A DNA stretch of 64,000 bases, from assembly GCF_000209165.1 (NCBI RefSeq), contig NC_009068.1, positions 3,038,001 through 3,102,000 on the forward strand, given 5' to 3'. Positions 38,516-47,300 of this stretch are shown one piece after another. How positions within the stretch are numbered: position 1 is the first letter of the stretch; the number at the start of each line of letters is the position of its first letter. Origin of the DNA: Scheffersomyces stipitis CBS 6054 (taxonomy: Eukaryota > Ascomycota > Pichiomycetes > Serinales > Debaryomycetaceae). The translations under genes were made by a program, and so were the position numbers. A model generated the notes under the pieces. It was not told where the DNA came from. It saw only the letters and a list, made by a program, of their open reading frames with translations, and made no database searches.

Positions 38516-41500
38516 TTAACGAAGCGTACAATTGGCGAGTATCCATTCTTCTAGTGCCGGCGTGTCCATCTGCTGGCGCCGAGCCAGAGAGGTACGTCGT
38601 CGGAAGCGTAGAGAAAGAACCCCATCAATATACTCGTTGATCTTGTACGCAGAAGATCGATCAATCAGAGGATTGGCAATCACAAAGGAGAAGGAGCGAA
38701 GGGGAAGCGAGTAAGAGTTCCAAATATGAAGTGTGACAGGACATTCAAAGATCACATGAACCATGGAATCAGGAACCTGTCCACATAGGAAACAGTTCCC
38801 GGGATTAGGTTGAGAGATAAAATGGGGGTAGTGAAGCCGACCAAGAATGAAGAGATGATAGGGTTGTAAAGCACCAGGGCACCCTTTCTGAAATGAGGCA
38901 AGTTTGGACCAAAAGGTGGACCAGTCTCGGTAAGAGGGGGAATGAAAATTGGAAAGTCGTGATGGCCATGATGGTATAACCGGGGTCTTATCAACTAGTT
39001 TCTTGGAAATACTGTGGAATGAAGTGGCTGGGTCAAGAGGACGTGATTTGGGGCCCTTCTCCCACATGAAGGAGATAGTGTCCTGAGACCGGCGAGGAAG
39101 ATAAAGCTGAGAAAGTTCAGCAGGAGAAATATAAATGGCCAGGTGGTAACTCGAGAAATGAACGGTAGAGAAGAGACGGAACCACGCCTGCAACCAAGAC
39201 CGTGCTGGAGCTGGAAGACGGCGAAGAGTGTCCCGATAAAGATCGACCACAAGGTTTTCCATACCGTAGATAAAATTGTACCAGGGATAATGGAAGTGAC
39301 GAAGGGGTCTGCCGGGAGAAGGAGTACAGTAAAGATCAATCGTACCTCTGAGGGTGCGGTCAAGCGTTTTTTGTAATGCGATCTTAATGGCATTGAACTC
39401 AAAATTGTCACTAGTGTGGAGAAGTTTAAAAATTTGTTCCGCCCGTTTTCCTTCAAGTTGATTATGAATGTTAATCATTCCGAATCCACCCAGGGAGAGG
39501 GGTTTGCAAAGAATCGAGGGTGGTAAATTGAATCGAAATTTGTTACAGATGGTATCTTCAAGCGAGGAAATAAGTTGATAAGGAAGTGGAGAGTGAATGT
39601 CCTTGAAATAGAGGGTGGAGAAGATAAAGCTGCCATAGAGTTGAACAGCCTGGGCAATAGGAATGTCATCGACTGGAGTGGAGCGAATTTTGGCTTGTAA
39701 GAATCCGATATGTTTGCCCCATGGGGAGGATAAGCTGTTGTCGTAGTCTGATAGGGCAAAAGGAATTCCTAGATATTTAAACTTATCAGGATCAAAAGGT
39801 TGTACCGGATAAGGAAGATGTCTTAAATAGTCAGGAGGAGATTGATTGGTGAGAGAGTAGACAATGGTTTTATTGGGATTTACCCGTAGGGAGGAGGCAC
39901 GTTCAAATTCTCCTAAAAGCATGAGAAGTGAAAATTGGTCGAAGAAGGTATGAGTGTAGATAATCACATCATCCGCATATGCTGCGTATGTGAAATGACG
40001 TTCCGCACAAAGGTTGTGATCAAGAATAAAGTGAGTTAATGAAAAATGTACTCGAACTAGAAAAGTTTCAAGAACAAGGTTGAAAAGAAATGGGGAAACA
40101 GGGTTGCCTTGTCGGATTCCCATGGTTAAAGGGAACGACCGACTTTTGAAGCCGTTGATAAAGAGCTGACCGTATTGTTGGGTGGTAACGGCCATAAGAA
40201 ATTTTATGATGCGAGGCCCAAAATTGGCCTGTTTAAGGGTTTTGAGAATAAAGGGATGGTGAATACTATCGAAAGCCTTGTGAAAATCGATCGAAACCAA
40301 AGAGGTATATTCGTCATAAGAACGGGTGTCATTGTGTTTCCGGATATGATCAGTAATGGCACGGAGATTGAATATGTTTTCATTAATATCGCGAGTTGGA
40401 ATAAATCCAGCTTGATCGCGTCCAATCAAGGTGTCAGAGACCTTATTGAGGCAACGATTAATATGAAGGGAAAGAAGACGCAATCCTGTTGATATTAAGG
40501 AAATTGGTCTTTTATTTTCGATAGCGTCAGACCGTTTCTTTTTATGAAGAAGAATGATGTTAACGTATTTCATGGAGTTTGGTAATTTTCCGCCTGACAT
40601 GAGGTGGTTACCGACTTCGGTTAGAGGTTTGCCAACTATTGGCCAAAGATCTCGAAGTACCTGGAAGTTAATGCCATCGTCTCCTGGTGCTGATTTGAAA
40701 TTAACCAGTTTGAGGGTAGATTCAAGTTGTTTGACATCAAAAGGAGTTTCAAGGTCATTCTTTTGGGTTGTGGTGAGCCGAAAGGGAAGATCAAGAAGGA
40801 AGAAATCTTGTTCGGATAGATCAATATTTTTAGGAGGTCGGTTGAGTTTAGCGAAGAAATTGTATGCCAAATTTAGGATAGTGGGAGTGGTGGTGGCGGT
40901 CTCACGTTGTGCATTGGTAAGACATGTGATTATAGAGTCGGTGACCGGCTTCATGAATCGTTTTGATGGATCTGGTTTAGGTTTTGCGGATCGGGGAAAA
41001 GCATGTACAAGATATCGATGAAGGATATGAACCCTTTCATCAATTTCTTTTAATAACATGTCCCATTCAATGGAAGGGTTACATAATGGAAGATGACGTA
41101 TCAGTAAGATAGACTCAAGTACGAAAGGATCGGAAAGAATGTAAGCAGGAAAATTCTTACGGGATGTTCCGAAAACGATTTGAGGGTGAGTAGAAAGAAG
41201 AAGCGTAAGACTGACTGAATCATGAGTTGAGTTGTTGATGATGGTTTGGATGTCACATGATAAAAGATTTGGTAGTAAGTGTGAGTTAATATGGATGCGA
41301 TCTAAACGCCTTGGGGATAGTCCATTCCTGACATTATTTGTGAAACGTATTTCATTTGGATGTAAATGTCTGAAGCAATCAAGTAAGCTGAAAACACTAG
41401 AGAATTCAGTGAACGCAACACGAATTTGTACCTCTCTAAGCCAGGATGAGTGGGGTTTGAAAGCGTCCAAATCAGGGTTAAGAACATGGTTGAAATCTCC

Positions 41501-42004
41501 CCCGACAAGGAGCTGGGTGAAATTATGATGAGAACGTATATAATTCTTGATTTTTGTGATCATTTGGGTTTGAGGGCCAGCTTGGCCAGGTTCAAGATAC
41601 ATATTTATAAGTGTATAGGGTGAGGAGTGTCCTTCAATCATGAAGTCGACATCACATGTTCTACTATCAGTATCTGAGCCAATGGAAATGGAATTGTTGC
41701 TAAGAATAGTAATTTTCTTGTTGAGAATCGATTTTTGAATAACAATTGCACTTAAGCAGCCGTAGTATGGAATTATCAATTGAAGACCCCTTCCAGAGAG
41801 GTGGAAGCGGAAATGAGTGAGAGCTTCTTCTGATGCGAGACGTAGTTCTTGAATAAGTAAAATGTCAAGGAATTTAATACGATTGAAAATATGAAAAATA
41901 CGGTCGCAAGCGTATTGAAAATGACCCTTATGTTCAATGTTTTGGGTGCAAATTTTTAAAGTATTTGCACTATGGGCAATTGTTTGATTTTTCTTTTTTG
42001 TCAT
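38516..42004 (-). CDS. LINE ORF2: AP-type endonuclease plus reverse transcriptase
   Basis: 1162 aa from ATG 42004. The N-terminal endonuclease domain (about 15-275) has the expected acidic motifs LLIQEL, GGDFNHVL and the terminal THDSVSL (SDH-like). The reverse transcriptase (about 430-760) has KxxxxRPISLISTG, LVSIDFHKAFDSI, GIRQGNPVSPFLFNL and the catalytic AYADDVIIYT. A C-terminal cysteine/histidine cluster (C-F-L-C ... H-V-I-F-E-C, about residues 1070-1088) is typical of L1-clade elements. No RNase H domain is evident. Target-primed reverse transcription is the expected mechanism. The frame is fully open, so this copy could be active or recent. Confidence 0.92.
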   Translation of the reverse strand: MTKKKNQTIAHSANTLKICTQNIEHKGHFQYACDRIFHIFNRIKFLDILLIQELRLASEEALTHFRFHLSGRGLQLIIPYYGCLSAIVIQKSILNKKITILSNNSISIGSDTDSRTCDVDFMIEGHSSPYTLINMYLEPGQAGPQTQMITKIKNYIRSHHNFTQLLVGGDFNHVLNPDLDAFKPHSSWLREVQIRVAFTEFSSVFSLLDCFRHLHPNEIRFTNNVRNGLSPRRLDRIHINSHLLPNLLSCDIQTIINNSTHDSVSLTLLLSTHPQIVFGTSRKNFPAYILSDPFVLESILLIRHLPLCNPSIEWDMLLKEIDERVHILHRYLVHAFPRSAKPKPDPSKRFMKPVTDSIITCLTNAQRETATTTPTILNLAYNFFAKLNRPPKNIDLSEQDFFLLDLPFRLTTTQKNDLETPFDVKQLESTLKLVNFKSAPGDDGINFQVLRDLWPIVGKPLTEVGNHLMSGGKLPNSMKYVNIILLHKKKRSDAIENKRPISLISTGLRLLSLHINRCLNKVSDTLIGRDQAGFIPTRDINENIFNLRAITDHIRKHNDTRSYDEYTSLVSIDFHKAFDSIHHPFILKTLKQANFGPRIIKFLMAVTTQQYGQLFINGFKSRSFPLTMGIRQGNPVSPFLFNLVLETFLVRVHFSLTHFILDHNLCAERHFTYAAYADDVIIYTHTFFDQFSLLMLLGEFERASSLRVNPNKTIVYSLTNQSPPDYLRHLPYPVQPFDPDKFKYLGIPFALSDYDNSLSSPWGKHIGFLQAKIRSTPVDDIPIAQAVQLYGSFIFSTLYFKDIHSPLPYQLISSLEDTICNKFRFNLPPSILCKPLSLGGFGMINIHNQLEGKRAEQIFKLLHTSDNFEFNAIKIALQKTLDRTLRGTIDLYCTPSPGRPLRHFHYPWYNFIYGMENLVVDLYRDTLRRLPAPARSWLQAWFRLFSTVHFSSYHLAIYISPAELSQLYLPRRSQDTISFMWEKGPKSRPLDPATSFHSISKKLVDKTPVIPSWPSRLSNFHSPSYRDWSTFWSKLASFQKGCPGALQPYHLFILGRLHYPHFISQPNPGNCFLCGQVPDSMVHVIFECPVTLHIWNSYSLPLRSFSFVIANPLIDRSSAYKINEYIDGVLSLRFRRRTSLARRQQMDTPALEEWILANCTLR

Positions 42005-42190
42005 TATATTTTTTTTTTTGATTTATGATTTTTTGAATAAAGGTTTTCTTTGTTTTTTGATTGAATAGTGATTTTCAGATAATAGTAAAGAAGGAATTGA
42101 AAATAAATTAGTGATAAAAATGAAAATGAAAACTGGAATTGAAGTACACTCTAAGGTGTGTAAGGAGGTTCCAGGTGACCTCCCTATCCG

Positions 42191-42252
42191 CTGCCAACAA
42201 TGAATAATCATTGTGGCAGACGGTTTGGCTCATTGTCAGACAATGAGCCAAA
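42191..42252. repeat. Two adjacent hairpins/palindromes at the ORF1 stop
   Basis: 42191-42219 folds as a 12-bp stem (CTGCC-ACAATGA paired with TCATTGT-GGCAG, one bulged A, 4-nt loop). The ORF1 stop codon lies in one arm (42208-42210). 42224-42252 is a perfect 14-bp inverted repeat around a single central base (TTTGGCTCATTGTC and its complement) within the last ORF1 codons. Both share the CATTGT core. Confidence 0.85.
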
Positions 42253-44060
42253 AAGGGAGGAGGAAGGAAGCATAGCTTGTGAGTCCACTTCAGTTGAACT
42301 CATATAGCTAGTGGATTCCCTTCCTGTGTTCGTATGCTTGGAAGCATGTGCATCCTGTGACAAAGAACGAGTTGTAGTAGAGCTAGCTCGCTTTCTAGTG
42401 TTAGGAGAAGGCAGAGGTGGGTCTCGGTTAGGAGATTCATCTCGCTGTCTGGAAATAGAACTCGTTGGGGAAGGAGGTCTGGACAGAGCATGTCGATTGT
42501 GTGATTGTTTTCTAGTGGTCCTGTTGGCTTCTGAAGCAGGGAGAAAACCGTCCTCGTCAACCGTCACTGGATTGGTGTGTTTGAGGATGGATTTCGGCTG
42601 CTTTGTAACCGTAATGTTACTTGAACGTGAAGGGCCTGAGGAGCCTGGAGTGCCTGAGGTGGAGTTGACAGTGATGGAAGGATTTCTGATGAATTTCTGG
42701 GCTTCTTCACGTGTCACTTGATAATGAATTGGAGTCGTTGGGACCTTACATCTTGAAGTTGCATGTTGTCTCAGTCCGCAGAGACGGCATTGTTGGGCAA
42801 CAGTACATTTTCTTCGGGTATGGTCAAGGGAGTGGCAGTAAGTACAATGAATGCAATCACTTTGAATTTGAAAAGACATATCCTCAAGAACTGGTTTCCT
42901 GATAGTGGAAGGAGGAGCTATCAGTCCTTCAAGTTCAATTAGGTAATGATAAATAACATTACCATATATTTGTGTATTATGACGTTTCACTTGTTTGTTT
43001 GTGGGTGCATCTGAGGCAATGCGTTTTCCAACACCCTTAAGAAAGTAGTCCATATACGAGTTTGCACCTCTACTGTATAGCTTAGGGAGTTTAAAACTGC
43101 CTAAGATATATTTTTTCGAGGTAGGGGGTCTGAAAGTTAGCTTGAAAGGTTGTTTAGTGATGGGATGCTGAAATTCAAGGTCCTCTACGAGGTTGATTAA
43201 TTCTCGTTTCAATTTTGTTCCAGCTGATTCATCGAGAGTACACAATGGAATTGGAAAACGGATGAGACCATTGTCAGAAATTTCGAAGGAATAGCAATAA
43301 CAAAGAAGATCAAGATGATGGTCGAGAGTTGCAAGATGGTCCCGATCATCTTTATTGAGTTGGGCGATTTCTTCAGGGGAATTGTCGATCATGTAGTCTT
43401 CTTGCGAGACTTGCATCTGGGCTTCAAGATCTTCATGTTGGTCAGCAAAGAGGGAGACTTCGTCACACACTTTGCTTTGGATGTTTTCGGCAAAAGCTTC
43501 ACTGTGTTGAGGAGAGTAATCAGGAATACGACATGAAATCGTGTCTCCGACGGTTTGTTCCATGCGGAGAGAGTGAAATTGGAGTTTAAGAAATTCGGGA
43601 AACTGTTCGAGTCTTTGGAATTCAAGAGCAAAAGATTTTTTGGAGATGGGTTGCGATGAAGTCCTCTTAGAGAACTGAGCAGCCATTTGGGCATAGGTGG
43701 GAGTAGAAGAAGAATTTTCTTCATCGGAGAGATTTTGCAGCCATTCTTGCTGCGATGATTCTGCGTTCTGCAGGCCATAAACCTGTTTATCTGCGACAGA
43801 GTCAAGGGTGGGGTCGATGTCGGTGTCGTCGGATTCCGCATCACGCGCGACATTTTCACTCGACGAAAAATTTTCATTGTCAAAAGCTTCAATAAGGGAT
43901 TTTGTCATAATAGGTGTGCTTCCTGCGTCGCCAGCAGCGCGATTGGAGAGTTCACGAGTCGACAAACGACTCTGCTCACCTCGCGGATTGCTGGGGGACT
44001 TACGGGGACCCAAACCAAGCGGTGGATCGGCCTTTTTTTTTTTTTTGACGAATCGGCCAT
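42208..44060 (-). CDS. LINE ORF1: nucleic-acid-binding protein with two zinc knuckles; 5' frame broken at an A14 tract
   Basis: The main open frame runs from 44061 down to 42208 but has no ATG until 43908, which would give 566 aa. The natural-looking start, ATG at 44060 (MADSSKKKK), reads into an A14 run (44033-44046) in a different frame. One fewer or one more base in the run separates it from the main frame, the shift needed being -1. The protein has an acidic N-terminal part, a central domain, then two CCHC knuckles (C-x2-C-x4-H-x4-C: CTYCHSLDHTRRKC and CRLCGLRQHATSRC) and an S/R/P-rich tail. It should coat the LINE RNA. Translation may use ATG 43908, slippage on the A tract, or be impaired in this copy. 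Confidence 0.8.
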
Positions 44061-44124
44061 TTCAAAAAGAGCACGTGATATACACTGCTCCTGTATCATA
44101 TTTAGCATGCCATCCTTTAAGGGT

Positions 44125-44196
44125 GATGCGGTGGCTCAATGGTAGAGCTTTCGACTCCAGATCGAAGGGTTGCAGGTTCAATTCCTGTCCGTGTCA
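44125..44196 (+). tRNA. tRNA-Trp (CCA), intronless
   Basis: 72 nt fold as a standard cloverleaf. The acceptor GATGCGG pairs with CCGTGTC (two G-T pairs) and the discriminator is A. The D arm is GCTC/GAGC. The anticodon stem TTCGA/TCGAA encloses the loop CTCCAGA, with anticodon CCA reading UGG. The T arm is GCAGG/CCTGT with TTCAATT. The internal promoter A box is TGGCTCAATGG (44132-44142) and the B box GGTTCAATTCC (44175-44185). A T6 run at 44213-44218 is the likely Pol III terminator. The sequence is almost that of S. cerevisiae tRNA-Trp but has no intron after the anticodon. The LINE 5' end lies just upstream. Confidence 0.96.
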
Positions 44197-44351
44197 ATTC
44201 CTTTCATTTTACTTTTTTGCCATACTTTACCGAAAGCAAAGTTAAACTCGTCCTTCGGAAAGTCTCCAAAAGCTCTACGAATTTTAGTTCTATTATTCTA
44301 ATATTTTTATTCCTGCCAATTCTATGAGCATGACAATTCTCTACTACAAAC

Positions 44352-47300
44352 CTATTGTTGAACAAGTGGTTCTTCGTCCGAGTGTTCGTCGATGTTGAAT
44401 AGTCTTCCATCAACGTCTTGCGGTGTTTCTTCGTTCTCTAACCCTGCAATATCGTCCTCATTGTCTCTGAAGTCTTGAGCAATGTTGGCACCTTCTTCAA
44501 TTTCTTCTTCGTAATCGTCTTGGAAGTCGCCAAAGAGTTCGTCTTCTTCGTCAATATCGGGTACTTGAACGTAGTTTCTTCTTCCTGGCGATCTGCGGAA
44601 AACCACCGACGCTACCCTATCCAACAACATTCTATCAACAGTACGAAGGGTCTTGAATACAGCATACAATCCAGCAACAGTGTAGATTCCACCTCTGACA
44701 ATCCTATTAACAACGACATCAACTTGGTTATCTTCGATAGGATGGAACTCGTCATCGTCAAGATCCAATCTGATTTGGCCAAAACGCTTGAATCCACCAT
44801 TTCTACGAATGCCTCTGTCGTAGACAAACCAAGTAGCGAAACAGAAAACAAACAACGGTACAAGCACTAACAACAAGAATTTTCCACTGCTGATTTCCTT
44901 GCCATAATGGATATTGTACTCTTTTTCCTTCCCAGGGCATGGACGAGAATCCCAGGTATCGAACTCCTTCCCACCAATACATGTAGACAACGGAATCTTT
45001 CTATAGCCTGTAGGTTCGAAATACTCAAATGCGTTTTCTTTCTTACAATAATCGTTCTTTCTATCCGTAGGAGACAATCCCTTAACCAACTTACAGGTGT
45101 TGTCCGTGTCCCTATAGAAGTTGTAGTCACATTCGAAATCCCTTCTGGTACAGGAACAATTTCTAGTAACCTTGAATCCTTGAGTTAATGGTGCACTGCC
45201 AATGAAGCAGTCGTTGTGGCCCTTGGCACGTCTCAAGTACTTGGATTCATGACCAAACAAGCAATCGTTGGGCAACAATGGATGTCTCGGAGACCAGTAG
45301 TCAAAATCGTCGTTCGCTGGGTTGTCTAAATCCAATTGACATTGTCTACGGTGAGCATTGGTAAAGTCTATAGAATATGCAATGGTCGATTTCGTATCCC
45401 CGCTGGCACGCGCAAATATGAGGAACTTTCTGGACGTATCAGAAGGAACAGTAGCCAAGTCGTCAATGATTACAGGCTTCTCAGCGAATTTGTACTTCAC
45501 CCATGTCTCTCCGTCATCTAACGAATACAATAATGTATCGGTTTCCTTTGCATCGACCAATACTATAATAGTACCTCTGTCACCATACTCCCACATAAAG
45601 ACTCCTTGTTGGATCTCTTTCCACGTGATGCCTCCATCGTTAGACATGAAGGTAGATGATTGTTCATACGAATCCAAAGAAGCACCTACACTTCCTACAC
45701 CAATCAATAAACCTGTAGCAGAAGAAGACGAGAAGGTGTCTCTATAATCTGGACGCTCGGTGAAGCCATGCAAGTGTAACGAACACCTGTCCAACGGTTG
45801 GTTGGTACATGGATATTTATTACCTAGCGAATTGGTAACTGGAGGAGTCAACAAAGACCATTCTCCACCATCGTTGTGAGTAATCATAGTCTTTAATTTC
45901 TTGTTGGTGTCCTTTTCAGCTCCGACGACATTGGCAATGATTACACCCTCTAGACCGTCAATTCTGTCGTAGTCAACATAACCAACACGATTTCTGTTGA
46001 CTTTCTCAATTGACAAAACATAAGATGTACCATTGGAGTTCGACTTCAAGATGGAACCGTACTCCTCGTTCTCTCTAGAGTTGGTGGTCACATGCATAAA
46101 GATGGCCTTTGACTGTGAATCGAGAATAGTGTACGCCTGTTTGGAATCCACGTGGAAATCAGATGGGAAGTCAGCAGCTGCAAATTGTGATCCGTCTATA
46201 GTTACTTTAGCTTCTAACTCACTCTTTCCGTCTTTGACAGTAACAGTGGCTACAACTACGAAGTTACCTGTAATGGCATAGCCAACAATATGATCAAATA
46301 ATGTCAAAGAGCTTTGAAAGTAGTCATCAGAACCTTGTAAAGACAATTTTCCAGAAGATCTGTCCAAAACAGAACAGAACACCAAATCATCTCCACTATG
46401 CTCTTTGCTCTCAAGGAAAGGACTAATGAAGTCACACTGGACAACCTTATCCTTAAGCTGGTTGAAAGTACTACCTCCATCTTTGGTAATATATGAGAAA
46501 TAGTCGCAATCAGGAGAATCAACATCGCAATTATCGGATCCATACCATATAAACATGTTTTTGTTTGTCTTATGGAAACTAATGGCTCGAGAGTGCAAAA
46601 CAGCCTTGTTTGGAACAGCAGTCTTTTTGAAAGTGCTTCCTCCATCATCAGATAAATATATTATATCGGTATCTGTCACCAAGACAACCTGCCCCTGAAC
46701 ATATCCTACGTAGTAAGCAATGATATTGTCTGCAATAGGAACCTTGTTGAAACTGACTCCACCGTTATTGGAAACATAGACACGCTTGTCACTGGTTCTC
46801 AACACAATGTTCTCACTCTTATATTTATTTTCCTCATCAGCATACTCAACGTAGCTGTACAGTTTCATCTCACCTTCAAACTCGAGGAAGGTGGTCACAA
46901 CTTCGTCCTTACTGTCTCCTCCTGGTTTGGTGTTCCCACCATCACCATTGCCATTAAGGTAGTCGCTACACTTGAGTTTCACATCTGATACAAAATCTTT
47001 CGTTGATTTCTTGTTCATCAGACACTTGTCTCCGTCAATTAGAGCCTTGTCAGGAAGTGATAACTCCTTTTTGCCTTCTTGACGACAAATGTGTCTAATA
47101 GCTCTGGGGTTGGGAATACAGGTATTACCTTTTTGAGAAATCATGAAACCTCTGCTACATTCAAAGTCACGTTCACCACACTCACAGGGATCATCGTAGA
47201 CCTTTACGTCTTCAAAGAGTTTGTTTACAAAACACTTTGCGTCCTGCTTTCTTCTCTTGAACTTCTCCTTGTGGCCATAGACGCAGACAGGATTGTTGTC

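Larger units (their letters stand above)
38265..44060 (-). mobile_element. LINE (non-LTR) retrotransposon, L1/Zorro-like, apparently near full length
   Basis: Two ORFs lie on the minus strand in LINE order: ORF1 with zinc knuckles, then an apurinic-type endonuclease/reverse transcriptase ORF2. No LTRs are visible. The 3' boundary is set provisionally at the T10 run (an A10 tail on the element strand). The 5' boundary lies between the ORF1 ATG (44060) and the tRNA-Trp gene (44125), so the 5' UTR is at most about 64 bp. I could not find a convincing target-site duplication. ORF2 is uninterrupted, while ORF1 has a frame problem at an A14 tract. The two-ORF structure resembles the Zorro LINEs of Candida. 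Confidence 0.85.

Noticed and set aside
38265..44060. LTR retrotransposon
   Set aside because: No long terminal direct repeats, integrase or protease; the endonuclease and RT motifs are of LINE type.
44061..44124. Target-site duplication of the LINE
   Set aside because: Compared by eye with sequence left of the T10, T8 and T7 runs; no match longer than a few bases.
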